Positions 53,216 through 63,863 of a stretch of DNA of 64,000 nucleotides are shown piece by piece. A program made the translations under genes and the position numbers. Source of the DNA: Telmatobacter sp035534635 (GTDB lineage Bacteria; Acidobacteriota; Terriglobia; Terriglobales; Acidobacteriaceae); the NCBI GenBank assembly GCA_035534635.1, contig DATLRP010000032.1, positions 14,236-78,235 of the forward strand. Reading direction: 5' to 3'. Under the pieces are notes generated by a model. It saw nothing but the letters and a program-made list of their open reading frames with translations, was not told where the DNA came from and did no database searches. Position 1 is the first letter of the stretch. Each line of letters starts with the position of its first letter.

Positions 53216-55282
53216 ATGAGCAAGCAAACCATCTCCGTTCATCTGCCCGACGGCGCTGTCCGCGAAGTGCCCGCGGGCACCACGCCCCTCGAGATCGCCA
53301 ACTCCATCTCGCCCCGCCTCGCCGCGGCCTCGGTGGTCGCGCGCCTCACGCCGCTGGCCGCCACCTCCAGCATTGCCGCAACCAGCTCCGGTGAGGATTC
53401 GCACTCCGGCCCGCAAAAGGACCAGCCCTCCGAGCACGCCATGTACGCCGCCGAGGACGCCGCCGCGCCGCGCCTGGTCGATCTCACCGCTCCGCTCACC
53501 CAGGACACGCGCCTTGAACTGGTGAAGGAGAACGATCCCGAGGCCCTCAAGGTCGTGCGCCACTCCGCCGCCCACGTGCTGGCCACCGCCGTCCTCGAAC
53601 TCTTTCCGGAGACCAGGCTTGGCCACGGCCCCGCCACCGACTCCGGATTCTTCTACGATTTTTATCGCGAGAAGCCCTTCACGCCCGAGGACCTGGCCGC
53701 CATTGAAGCGAAGATGGCGGAAGTCATCGCCCGCGACGAGCCGTTCGTGCGCGAATTCGCTCCACGAGAAAAAAGTCTGGAAGACTTCGAACGCGACGGC
53801 GACTTCATGAAGTCGCATTTCGTCACGCGCTTCACCCAGCCCGGCGCGCAGGTCAGCTTCTATCGCAACGGCTGCTTCGTCGACTTCTGCCGCGGACCGC
53901 ACGTGCCCTCCACCGGCCGCGTCAAGGCCGTCAAGGTCACCAGCCTCGCCGGGGCTTACTGGCTCGGCGACGAAAAAAATCCCCAGCTCCAGCGCATCTA
54001 CGGCACCGCCTTCTTCTCTCAAAAAGATCTCGACGCCCACTTCGCGCGCCTGGAAGAAGCCGCGCGGCGCGACCATCGCGTCCTGGGCAGGCAGCTTGAC
54101 CTTTTCAGCATTCAGGAGCTGGCCGGCGCGGGCCTCATCTTCTGGCATCCCAAAGGCGCCATGATCCGCAAAATCATGGAAGACTGGATGCGCGACGAGT
54201 GCCTCCGTCGCGGCTACGAGCTCGTTTACACGCCGCACGTGGCCCGCGTGAACCTTTGGCAAACCAGCGGCCACGAGGGCTATTACGCCTCCAACATGTT
54301 CACCCCCATGGAACTGGACGATGCGAACTATCGCATGAAGCCCATGAACTGTCCGTTCCACATCCTCATCTACAAAAACTCGCCCAAGAGCTACCGCGAC
54401 CTGCCCGTGCGTTACGCCGAACTGGGCAACGTTTACCGTTACGAGCGCTCCGGCACCATGCATGGCCTGCTGCGCGTGCGCGGCTTTACGCAGGATGACG
54501 CGCACATCTTCTGCATGCCCTCGCAGATTGAGAGCGAGGTCGCCGCCTGCATCGACTTTGCCGAAGCGGTGCTGAAAACCTTCGGCTTCTCCGAGTACAA
54601 GGTCGAGCTCTCCACATGGGACCCGAACGACCGCGCGCACTACGCCGGCTCGGACGACAACTGGAACCTCGCCAACCGCGCGCTCGACAACGTGCTCAAG
54701 GCCAAGGGCATCCCGTACAAGACCATCCCCGGTGAAGCCGCATTTTACGGGCCCAAAATCGACGTCAAGCTCGTCGATGTCCTCGGCCGCCTGTGGCAGT
54801 TGTCGACTGTCCAATTCGACTTCAACCTGCCCGCGCGCTTTGAGCTCGAATACGTGGGCGAAGACGGCGAGCGCCACCAGCCCGTCATGGTCCATCGCGC
54901 CCTCTTCGGCTCCGTGGAGCGCTTCTTCGGAGTGCTCATCGAGCACTACGCCGGCGCCTTCCCTCTGTGGCTCGCGCCCGTGCAGGTAGGCCTCGTCCCA
55001 ATCAGCGAGCGCCATCTCGACTACGCCAAAAAGGTCGAGGCCGCGCTGAAGGAAGCGGGCTTCCGCGTGGAGACCGACAGCCGTAACGAAAAGATGAACG
55101 CCAAAATCCGCGACCTCGCCAACCAGAAGACGCCCTACATCCTCGTCTTTGGCGACAAGGAAGAAGCCAATGGCTCAGTCAGCGTGCGCACCCGCGGCAA
55201 AGGCGACCAGGGCTCCATGCCGCTGGCCGACTTCCTCGCCAAAGCCCAGGCCCTCGTCGCCGCGCAGTCCACTGAACTGTAG
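53216..55282 (+). CDS. thrS: Threonine-tRNA ligase with an insert in the TGS domain
   Basis: Charges tRNA-Thr. The start at 53216 (MSKQTISVHLPDGAVREVP) is the family N-terminus. The TGS domain (1-90) is interrupted by about 38 low-complexity residues (about 45-83, including ATSSIAATSSGEDSHSGP) absent from E. coli ThrRS. The editing domain has RHSAAHVLATAV and FVDFCRGPHVP; the catalytic core has MNCPFHILIY with the zinc Cys, YRYERSGTMHGLLRVRGFTQDDAHIFC, and the anticodon-binding domain follows GFFP-like GAFPLWLAPVQV. 688 residues. It is followed after 54 bases by a GNAT gene. Confidence 0.97.
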   Translation: MSKQTISVHLPDGAVREVPAGTTPLEIANSISPRLAAASVVARLTPLAATSSIAATSSGEDSHSGPQKDQPSEHAMYAAEDAAAPRLVDLTAPLTQDTRLELVKENDPEALKVVRHSAAHVLATAVLELFPETRLGHGPATDSGFFYDFYREKPFTPEDLAAIEAKMAEVIARDEPFVREFAPREKSLEDFERDGDFMKSHFVTRFTQPGAQVSFYRNGCFVDFCRGPHVPSTGRVKAVKVTSLAGAYWLGDEKNPQLQRIYGTAFFSQKDLDAHFARLEEAARRDHRVLGRQLDLFSIQELAGAGLIFWHPKGAMIRKIMEDWMRDECLRRGYELVYTPHVARVNLWQTSGHEGYYASNMFTPMELDDANYRMKPMNCPFHILIYKNSPKSYRDLPVRYAELGNVYRYERSGTMHGLLRVRGFTQDDAHIFCMPSQIESEVAACIDFAEAVLKTFGFSEYKVELSTWDPNDRAHYAGSDDNWNLANRALDNVLKAKGIPYKTIPGEAAFYGPKIDVKLVDVLGRLWQLSTVQFDFNLPARFELEYVGEDGERHQPVMVHRALFGSVERFFGVLIEHYAGAFPLWLAPVQVGLVPISERHLDYAKKVEAALKEAGFRVETDSRNEKMNAKIRDLANQKTPYILVFGDKEEANGSVSVRTRGKGDQGSMPLADFLAKAQALVAAQSTEL

Positions 55283-55336
55283 CAACGGAACAGGAGCATG
55301 CAACAACCGTCCGCAGTCCGGCCCTCGGAGGCTTCA

Positions 55337-55819
55337 ATGCTTCGCAATGTCGAATCAAAGGATGCGCCTTCCCTCTGCGAAATCTATAACCACTACATCG
55401 CACACACCGTCATCACGTTCGAAGAGAATCCAGTTTCGCCCGATGAAATGCACCAGCGGATCCTCAACGTGACCGCATCCTTTCCCTGGTTCGTCTATGA
55501 GGACCAGGGCAACATCACCGGCTACGCCTACGCGACCAAGTGGAAGGAGCGCTCCGCCTACCGGAATTCCGTGGAGGCCACCGTCTATCTGCATCCGTCC
55601 GCAACCGGGAAGGGAATCGGCTCGGCGTTGCTCGAGCGTCTCTTCGCCGAACTCCGCACACGCCAAGTTCATGCAATCCTCGGTGGGGTTGCTCTGCCCA
55701 ATTCCGCCAGCGTTGCGCTCCTTGAGAAATTTGGATTTCAGAAAGTCGGCCACCTCAAAGAGGTCGGATTCAAATTTGGCCAGTGGATTGACGTCGGATA
55801 CTGGCAGGCGCTGCTCTGA
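55337..55819 (+). CDS. GNAT N-acetyltransferase (phosphinothricin acetyltransferase-like)
   Basis: A 160-residue GNAT-fold acetyltransferase. The start at 55337 (MLRNVESKDAPSLCEIYNHY) has GGAGG six bases upstream; 55298 lies too near its own AGGAG. The acetyl-CoA loop is HPSATGKGIGSALLERLF, and NSASVALLEKFGFQKVGHLKEVG plus a C-terminal WIDVGYWQ are typical of the phosphinothricin acetyltransferase/YncA group, which acetylates small amines such as methionine derivatives. Substrate not determinable. Confidence 0.92.
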   Translation: MLRNVESKDAPSLCEIYNHYIAHTVITFEENPVSPDEMHQRILNVTASFPWFVYEDQGNITGYAYATKWKERSAYRNSVEATVYLHPSATGKGIGSALLERLFAELRTRQVHAILGGVALPNSASVALLEKFGFQKVGHLKEVGFKFGQWIDVGYWQALL

Positions 55820-55942
55820 AGAGAACAGCCGTCTTCGCCCGCTCCAGCCGCCGCATGACCTCCGCGCCTTCCGCCCGCGCTTTCCCGTTCCCGCCCGACC
55901 CAAACTCTGCTATCGTTCCTGCTACCGGGAAAACCTCCACTC

Positions 55943-58900
55943 ATGCGCCGCCTCATCTCTCCGCTGACGCGCTCGTCCTTCTCTATCGGCTCTCTGTCCG
56001 TCTCGGGCCTCCTTCTTGCGGCATCCTGCGCCGGCCTGCACGCACAAACACCTCCATCCGCACCCTCGCAAACGCCCGCTCCCGCCGCGGCTTCGCCCGC
56101 ACCAACCACCGCAAGCCAGCCAAAGCCGGCCGTCCCGTCCGTCAAACCTGACGGCGCGTCCTCCAAGCCTGCCGCCGCGCCCAAGCCGCCGGACTTCTCC
56201 CAGGAAGCTCTCGTCTTTGACCAGCTCAAGACCCGCATCCGCATGGAGGCCGACGGCACCGGCACCCGCGAAACCACCGCGCGCATCCGTATACTGGCCG
56301 ACGCCGGCGTTAAAGCCATGGCCGTGCTCACCTTCACTTACACAGCCTCGAATCAGCAGGTCGATATCGGCTATGTCCGCGTCGTCAAGCCTGACGGCAC
56401 GGTCGTCGTCACGCCGCCTTACAACGTGCAGGACCTGCCCGCCGACGTGACGCGCGCAGCGCCCATGTACTCTGACATCCACCAGAAGCACGTGGCCGTG
56501 CGCGGCCTGGGCGTGGGCGACACGCTCGAGTACCAGGCGACCCTCCGCACGCTCAAGCCGGAGGTGCCCGGCCAGTTCTGGCTTGAATACACCTTCGACA
56601 AAAACCTCATCATTCTCGACGAGGAGCTCGATATCGACCTGCCCGCCGACAAGCCCGTCACCGTGGCCAGCGCCGACGTACAGCCCAACCTCACCACGGC
56701 AAACGGCCGCAAGCTTTACCACTGGGTCAGCTCCAATCTCAAGCGCCCCGACCCCGAGCACCCCAAATCCACCAAACACTGGAAGCCCTCCGTGCAGGTG
56801 ACCACCTTCACAAGCTGGCAGCAGATCGGCGCGTGGTACCAGTCGCTGCAGCAGCAGGCCCTCGTCGTCACTCCGGCCATCCAGGCCCACGTGGACTCCC
56901 TCATCCGCGGCCTCACCACCCCCGAGGAAAAGCTGCGCGCCATCTTTAACGACGTCGCCCTCAACATTCATTACGTCGGCCTCGAGTTCGGCATCGGCCG
57001 TTACCAGCCCCACAATGCCGATGACGTGCTGGCCAACGAGTATGGCGACTGCAAGGACAAGCACACGCTGCTGGCCACCATGCTCAAGGCCGCCGGCATC
57101 ACGGCCTGGCCTGTGCTCATCAACAGCGGCCGCGAGCTGGACCCCGCCACGCCCTCGCCCGCGCAATTCGACCACGTGATCACGCTCGTTCCGCTCAACG
57201 GCAAGCTGCTCTGGATGGACTCGACCGAGGAAGTTGCGCCCATCGGCACGCTGGCCGCTACCCTGCGCGACAAGCAGGCCCTCGCCATCCCGCCGGACAA
57301 ACCCGCTTACCTCATCCGCACACCTGCTGACCTTCCTTATGCGCAGGACGTCACCTTACAGGTTACCGGCAAGCTCAGTGACCAGGGTCAGTTCACCGGC
57401 CACTTTGTGGAGTCCTATCACGGGGATGTGGGCATGCTGCTGCGTGCTGCCTTCCGCGCCGTGCCGCAGTCGCAGTGGAAGCAGCTTGTGCAGGCCTTCT
57501 CCAACGCCACCGGCTTCGGCGGCGTGGTCGCCACCCCCACCGTCTCGCCCATCGAGCAGATCGCTCACCCCTTCCAGTTCAGCTACGACTACACCCGCGA
57601 CAAGTACGGCGAGTGGGACCAGCACCGCATCTCGCCGCCATTCCCTCCCACGGGCTGGGAGACCGTTCCCGGTGCGCACACCATCAAGCCCGCCGACGAC
57701 GTCGAAATCGGCTCGCCCGGCACCCAGGATTACGGTGCCACAGTTACACTTCCACCCGGCTGGACCATGGATCCGCGCAAAGGCGTCGACCTTGTCCAGG
57801 ACTGGGCCGAGTACCACTCCACCTACACCTTCAAAGACGGCACCTACACCGCCGACCGCCGCCTCGTCATCAAGAAGGACAAGGTGCCCCTCGCCGACTG
57901 GGACAAATACCTCGACTTCCGCCGCGCCATCTACGAAGACGAGTCCTGGACCACGTCACTCACTCCGCCCGGCGGCATCCCCGCATACGGGCCCGGCTCA
58001 TTCAATGGCAACGTCGATCCCGCGCTCCTGGCTTTATTGCGCGGATTTTCCGAGGATGTGCAGCCCGGCGTGGAAGCGCGGAAGATCCTCGCCGCAGACC
58101 CCGCGCCCCCGAAGGCAGACGTCGCCCACGCCGTCGATCTCGCCACGCGGGGCGTTCATGCGGCTGAAGCCCGCACCGCCACGCTTGCTGTCGACGATGC
58201 GCACTCGCTCTACTCCGCGCGGACACTCGCCGGCATCTGGTGCATCCGCGGCTGGGCCGCGCTGGACGCGCACGACCTGCCCACCGCCGAAACCTATCTC
58301 AGCGCCGCCTGGCAGCTCAGCCAGGACCGCCTCACCGGCTATCAGCTGGGCCGCGTGCTCGTGGCGCTCGGCAAGAAATCAGCAGCCGCCCATCAGTTCG
58401 AGCTGGCCAACGTCGCGAGCGAACAGAATCCCTTCGGCGGCTTCCGCTTCACCGAAACCGAATATGACGCGGGACCGCGCATCGCCGGCGCCTATCGCGA
58501 CCTCACCGGCCACGATCTCCGCGCGACGGGCCTCAACCACGGCGCCTACGACGGCAGCCTGCAGGCCGAGCTTGACGCCATGGAGCAGGTTCGCCCGCTC
58601 GTCCGTTCCACCCGGCTCACCGGCTCCGCGCTCTTCATCCTCGCGTTTGAAGAAGGCAAGCCCACGCAGGTCGCCTTCCTCGGCAGCGACAAGGCCTTCC
58701 GCCCGCTAGAAGCTCCGCTGCGTGAGCACCACTTTCCGCCACAGCTTCCCTCGGGCTCCAGGGCCCGCCTGCTGCGCGAAGTCCGCGTCATCTGCTCGCC
58801 CTGGTCCGGCTGCGATGCCTATCTCCTCGCGCCCACCTCCATCGCGGTCCCCCGCTCCGATGTGCCCATCCACGCCATTCAACTGCCCTTGCCGAACGCA

Positions 58901-58945
58901 CCCATAGGCAGCAAGACCATCGAAGTTCCCCTCAAGCCGCAATAA
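55943..58945 (+). CDS. DUF3857 and transglutaminase-like domain protein, secreted
   Basis: A 1000-residue exported protein. The signal peptide is followed by a Pro/Ala/Ser/Thr linker (about 35-85), then the DUF3857 domain (from DQLKTRIRMEADGTGTRET, about 93-280), and a transglutaminase-like domain with Cys370 in NEYGDCKDKHTLLATML, His in FDHVITLVPLNG and Asp in LLWMDSTEEV, so the Cys-His-Asp triad is intact. The last ~250 residues show repeat-like helices (TAETYLSAAWQLSQD) reminiscent of TPRs. Such proteins are common in Acidobacteria and Bacteroidota; the role is unknown, perhaps peptide or cell-wall processing. Ends at a terminator-like hairpin shared with lpdA. Confidence 0.92.
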   Translation: MRRLISPLTRSSFSIGSLSVSGLLLAASCAGLHAQTPPSAPSQTPAPAAASPAPTTASQPKPAVPSVKPDGASSKPAAAPKPPDFSQEALVFDQLKTRIRMEADGTGTRETTARIRILADAGVKAMAVLTFTYTASNQQVDIGYVRVVKPDGTVVVTPPYNVQDLPADVTRAAPMYSDIHQKHVAVRGLGVGDTLEYQATLRTLKPEVPGQFWLEYTFDKNLIILDEELDIDLPADKPVTVASADVQPNLTTANGRKLYHWVSSNLKRPDPEHPKSTKHWKPSVQVTTFTSWQQIGAWYQSLQQQALVVTPAIQAHVDSLIRGLTTPEEKLRAIFNDVALNIHYVGLEFGIGRYQPHNADDVLANEYGDCKDKHTLLATMLKAAGITAWPVLINSGRELDPATPSPAQFDHVITLVPLNGKLLWMDSTEEVAPIGTLAATLRDKQALAIPPDKPAYLIRTPADLPYAQDVTLQVTGKLSDQGQFTGHFVESYHGDVGMLLRAAFRAVPQSQWKQLVQAFSNATGFGGVVATPTVSPIEQIAHPFQFSYDYTRDKYGEWDQHRISPPFPPTGWETVPGAHTIKPADDVEIGSPGTQDYGATVTLPPGWTMDPRKGVDLVQDWAEYHSTYTFKDGTYTADRRLVIKKDKVPLADWDKYLDFRRAIYEDESWTTSLTPPGGIPAYGPGSFNGNVDPALLALLRGFSEDVQPGVEARKILAADPAPPKADVAHAVDLATRGVHAAEARTATLAVDDAHSLYSARTLAGIWCIRGWAALDAHDLPTAETYLSAAWQLSQDRLTGYQLGRVLVALGKKSAAAHQFELANVASEQNPFGGFRFTETEYDAGPRIAGAYRDLTGHDLRATGLNHGAYDGSLQAELDAMEQVRPLVRSTRLTGSALFILAFEEGKPTQVAFLGSDKAFRPLEAPLREHHFPPQLPSGSRARLLREVRVICSPWSGCDAYLLAPTSIAVPRSDVPIHAIQLPLPNAPIGSKTIEVPLKPQ

Positions 58946-58977
58946 AAACGGGCCGCCCCATTGCAGAGGCAGCCCGT
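58941..58977 (-). terminator. Intrinsic terminator of lpdA, overlapping the DUF3857 gene end
   Basis: On the minus strand ACGGGCTGCC pairs fully with GGCGGCCCGT (one T-G wobble) across a 10-base loop and runs into TTTTATT, a standard intrinsic terminator about 80 bases after the lpdA stop. The T-tract overlaps the stop codon of the plus-strand gene. On the plus strand the same hairpin has one C-A mismatch and only CGTTTCC after it. Confidence 0.8.
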
Positions 58978-59057
58978 CGTTTCCCCCAGGAGTTGATCAA
59001 ACCGACGCGCCACTAGCTTCCCTGCCGCGCAAGCGGAGCTGGCCCCACCGCAGGTGG

Positions 59058-60512
<1,455 letters not shown>

Positions 60513-60680
60513 TGTTTCCGAACTCGTCTCTGCCAACGCACACCTCGTTCCCCGCGCTTCCGCCGTACCCGGAACGCGGCGTTGCCACACATCAGTCTAA
60601 ATGGATGCACCGATTTTCCCGCCGCGCTCCCAGCAGATTGACCTTATCCTTGACCTGCGCATAGGAGACAGCTCCCTAAC

Positions 60681-61178
60681 GTGAATTCCCGAATGCTCAT
60701 TCGATTGGGAACGTGGGTAGTCGGCGTTGTCCTTTTTATCGCCGTCAGCTTTGTAGCTTCCCGTCTCTACGTGCACGCGATGCAGGCGTGGCTGATTCAT
60801 TACCATGCATCTCGCTGGGAAGTCATTGAAACGCAGTTTCTGGGAATGCCCGTGCTCTGGATTTGCCTGATTGCCGGAGCGCTCTATGCCGCAGCGCTCG
60901 CACGGCCATCCCACTTCGGTGGGCTGCCGCGCATCTGGTGTCATCTTGGCGTAACCTTTCTTCTTTTCCTGTTCGCCTGTGTGCCCCCTATACCCGCGAG
61001 ATTCATTCCGTACCCTGACTTCGCGCACGAATTTGAACTGAACCTCTATCTCTTCGTTCTACTCAGTCTGCCAGTCATCTGCTTCGTCATTGGTTTGTTA
61101 ACCTGGGCGCGCCTCGCCTTCGGCGGGAAAAGAATAGGCAGTGAAGGAAACTCCCAGGCCGGGAATCCCGCGGGCTAA
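60681..61178 (+). CDS. Membrane protein of unknown function
   Basis: A 165-residue protein beginning with GTG at 60681 (MNSRMLIRLGTWVV) or ATG at 60693. It has four apparent membrane helices: WVVGVVLFIAVSFVASRLYV, PVLWICLIAGALYAAALA, LGVTFLLFLFACVPPIP and LYLFVLLSLPVICFVIGLL. No family recognised. Its TAA overlaps the miaA stop codon on the opposite strand (CTAA), a convergent overlap. Confidence 0.78.
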   Translation: MNSRMLIRLGTWVVGVVLFIAVSFVASRLYVHAMQAWLIHYHASRWEVIETQFLGMPVLWICLIAGALYAAALARPSHFGGLPRIWCHLGVTFLLFLFACVPPIPARFIPYPDFAHEFELNLYLFVLLSLPVICFVIGLLTWARLAFGGKRIGSEGNSQAGNPAG

Positions 61179-62137
61179 GTTGACGCTGCCGCAAGCGCTG
61201 CCTCCACCCATTCCCCCGCCACCCGCACCATCTCCCCCTCATCCCCAAATCCCGCAATCCACCGCACCGCCGGCTCCCGCCGAAACCACGTCATCTGCCG
61301 CTTGGCATAGTTCCTGTGCCCCTGCTGCGCCGCCGCAATCGCCTCCGCCTCGCTTATCTCGCCGCGCAACACGGCCAATGCTTGCCGGTAGCCGAGCGCA
61401 TCCAGCGCCCTCACCGGCCCGTAGCGCGCGAGCAGTCCCCGCGTCTCCTCCACCAGCCCCGCCGCAAACATCCGCTCGCAGCGCCGGTTCAGCCGCTCAT
61501 ACAAGGCCGCCCGCGGCGGGTCCAGCCCGATGCGCAGCAGCCGGAAGCCCGTCAGCGGGTCGCGCGCCTCGTCCGGCCTAGCCAGCACCTCGCTCATCGG
61601 CCTGCGCCCCGCCACGCACACCTCAATCGCGCGCATCACCTTCGCCGTGTCGTTTGCGTGCACCGCCGCCGCCCGCGCCGCATCCAGCCGCGTCAGCACA
61701 CGATGCAGCCATGGCGCTCCGTGCCGCGCCGCGCTGCGCTTCAGCCGCGCACGCAGTGCCTCCTGCCGCGCTGGCCCCGCAAACAGCCCCTCTGTCAGCG
61801 CGCGCAGATACAGCCCCGTTCCCCCGGTCACAATCGGCAATCGGCCCCGCTCTGAAATTGCCCGCAGCGCCACGCGCGCCGCGCGGCTATACGCCCCCGC
61901 CGTGAACGCCTCATCCGGCTCGGCCACGTCAATCAAATGATGCCGCAGCCGCGCCCGCTCCTCGTGCGTCGGCTTGGCCGTGCCCACATCCATCCCGCGA
62001 TAGACGGCCACCGAGTCGCAGCTCACCACTTCGCCCGCGAACCGCTCGCCCAGAGCCAGCGACAGCGCCGTCTTGCCGCTGCCCGTGGGCCCCAGCAGCA
62101 GAACCGCCAGCGGCTCTTGCCCGCCCGCAACGCTCAT
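61175..62137 (-). CDS. miaA: tRNA dimethylallyltransferase
   Basis: Adds the isopentenyl group to A37 of UNN-decoding tRNAs. The start at 62137 (MSVAGGQEPLAVLL) is chosen because the frame upstream of it (to 62941) is Arg/Cys-rich and has no family match. The P-loop is LLGPTGSGKTALSL, then SCDSVAVYRGMDVGTAKP with the tRNA-binding Asp/Ser, and the terminal region AIAAAQQGHRNYAKRQMTWFR, which includes the conserved QTRNYAKRQ-like motif. 320 residues, standard. It overlaps the upstream membrane-protein stop. Confidence 0.94.
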   Translation of the reverse strand: MSVAGGQEPLAVLLLGPTGSGKTALSLALGERFAGEVVSCDSVAVYRGMDVGTAKPTHEERARLRHHLIDVAEPDEAFTAGAYSRAARVALRAISERGRLPIVTGGTGLYLRALTEGLFAGPARQEALRARLKRSAARHGAPWLHRVLTRLDAARAAAVHANDTAKVMRAIEVCVAGRRPMSEVLARPDEARDPLTGFRLLRIGLDPPRAALYERLNRRCERMFAAGLVEETRGLLARYGPVRALDALGYRQALAVLRGEISEAEAIAAAQQGHRNYAKRQMTWFRREPAVRWIAGFGDEGEMVRVAGEWVEAALAAAST

Positions 62138-62243
62138 CGGCCGCGCACTCCGCTCCCGCACCTCCGCCGCCGCATCGGGACGCGAACGCCGCTGTTCAGC
62201 CCCAGGCTGCTGTCGGCTGATCGCTGAAAGCTGAAAGCTGCCG

Positions 62244-62432
62244 TTACCAATGCCACCACCCGGCCGGAAAAATCCACCCTGGATCGGTATGCACCAGCCA
62301 CCACGCCAGCGCCGCCGCCGCCAGCAGCACCATGCCCACCGCCTGATTACGCACCGTCGCCCGCCGCTGCGCCGCGCGCGCCTCGTCGGCGCCCTTTTGC
62401 TCGCGATAATTGGGAATGCGGTAATCGACCAT
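62244..62432 (-). CDS. Small single-helix membrane protein
   Basis: A 62-residue protein starting at the ATG at 62432 (MVDYRIPNYREQKGADEARA). A charged N-terminal half is followed by one membrane helix (AVGMVLLAAAALAWWLVHT) and a Trp-rich end. An earlier start at 62483 adds an Ala/Glu-rich stretch and is less likely. It precedes miaA by 106 bases on the same strand. No family recognised; the coding call rests on the helix and composition. Confidence 0.65.
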   Translation of the reverse strand: MVDYRIPNYREQKGADEARAAQRRATVRNQAVGMVLLAAAALAWWLVHTDPGWIFPAGWWHW

Positions 62433-62585
62433 GGCGTCTCTTTCGGCGTCTCTCTGCATCCCGGCCGCGCATGCCGCGGCCAACTATGCACGCCCCAGTA
62501 TAGGAGAAGCAAAGACCGCCCATGGCCGTTTGACTTCCCCCACCCCCATTGCGGACCATAACCTGTCGGAGGGCAGCATACCTGC

Positions 62586-63863
62586 ATGAAAGTTCTCATC
62601 CTTGGTTCGGGGGGCCGCGAACACGCGCTGGCCTGGGCGGCAAAGCGCAGTCCGCGCGTCACTGAGGTTGTCTGCGCGCCGGGCAATGGCGGCATGGCGC
62701 AAATCGCCCGCTGCCTCCCCGTGGACCTCAAGGACGTCGCTTCCATGGCGCGCCTGGCACAGGCCGAGCAACCCGGCCTCACCATCGTGGGCCCCGAGCT
62801 GCCTCTTTCGCTCGGCATCGTGGACGAGTTGCAGCGTCTTGGCCTGCGCGTCTTTGGCCCCTCGCGCGCCGCGGCCATGCTTGAAACCAGCAAGGCCTTC
62901 GCCAAGCAGTTCATGAAGCGCAACAAGATTCCCACCGCCAACTACGCCGTCTGCACTTCGCCGGCCGAGTTCGAGAAGGCCATCGACTTCTTTCACCCGC
63001 CTGTCGTCGTCAAGGCAGACGGGCTGGCCGCCGGCAAAGGTGTCCTCATCTGCCCCTCGCGCAACTCCGCGCTTGAAGCCGCGCACGGCCTCTTCACCGG
63101 CACGCTTCTCGGCTCAGCCGAACAGCAAATCGTGATTGAAGAATGCCTGGAAGGCGAGGAGATCAGCTTCCTCTGTCTATCGGACGGCACCCATGTCGTC
63201 CCGCTCGCGCCCGCGCAGGACCACAAGCGCATCGGCGAGGGCGACACCGGCCCCAACACCGGCGGCATGGGCGTTTACTCCACCGACGAAATGCTCGAGC
63301 CGCACATGGTCGAGTGGATTCTGCACCACATCGCCCGGCCCACCATCCGCGGCATGGCAGAGGAAGGCGCGCCCTTCGTCGGCGTGCTCTACTGCGGCCT
63401 GATGATGACCCCGCGCGGCCCTGAGGTGCTGGAATTCAACTGCCGCTTCGGCGATCCCGAGACGCAGGCCATCCTGCTGCGGCTTGAATCCGATCTCATC
63501 GACGCGCTCGAGGCCTGCGTCGAAGGCCGCCTCTCACAAACCGAACTCCGCTGGAGCCCCGGCGCATCCGCCTGCGTCATCGCCAGCTCGTCCGGTTATC
63601 CCGGCAGTTATCAAACCGGCCTGCCCATCAGCGGCCTGGGCACGGCCGCGCAGGTGCCCGGCGTGCAACTCTTCCACTCCGGCACGGCGCGCCTCGGCGG
63701 CCAAACCGTCACCGCCGGCGGCCGCGTCCTGGGCGTCTCCGCCGTGGGCGACACGCTGCAGCAGGCGCTCTCCCGCGCCTACCAGGCCATGGTCGAAATC
63801 TCATTTGACGGGATGTACTACCGGCGCGACATTGCCAAGCGCGCTCTGGAGACTACCGGCTAG
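62586..63863 (+). CDS. purD: Phosphoribosylamine-glycine ligase
   Basis: Second step of purine synthesis: phosphoribosylamine plus glycine to GAR, using ATP. The 425-residue ATP-grasp protein starts MKVLILGSGGREHALAWAA, has APGNGGMAQIARC, the ATP loop VVKADGLAAGKGVLI, GEEISFLCLSDG, and the metal-binding FNCRFGDPETQAI. The C-terminus is complete (YRRDIAKRALETTG). Its stop codon overlaps the stop of a transposase on the other strand. Confidence 0.96.
   Translation: MKVLILGSGGREHALAWAAKRSPRVTEVVCAPGNGGMAQIARCLPVDLKDVASMARLAQAEQPGLTIVGPELPLSLGIVDELQRLGLRVFGPSRAAAMLETSKAFAKQFMKRNKIPTANYAVCTSPAEFEKAIDFFHPPVVVKADGLAAGKGVLICPSRNSALEAAHGLFTGTLLGSAEQQIVIEECLEGEEISFLCLSDGTHVVPLAPAQDHKRIGEGDTGPNTGGMGVYSTDEMLEPHMVEWILHHIARPTIRGMAEEGAPFVGVLYCGLMMTPRGPEVLEFNCRFGDPETQAILLRLESDLIDALEACVEGRLSQTELRWSPGASACVIASSSGYPGSYQTGLPISGLGTAAQVPGVQLFHSGTARLGGQTVTAGGRVLGVSAVGDTLQQALSRAYQAMVEISFDGMYYRRDIAKRALETTG

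Noticed and set aside
53069..55015. 648-codon minus-strand frame opposite thrS
   Set aside because: Shadow of a canonical ThrRS; composition is Gly/Val/His-rich with no family features.
62138..62941. N-terminal extension of miaA to 62941
   Set aside because: The added 268 residues are Arg/Cys/Pro-rich, overlap purD and a small membrane gene, and precede the normal MiaA start.
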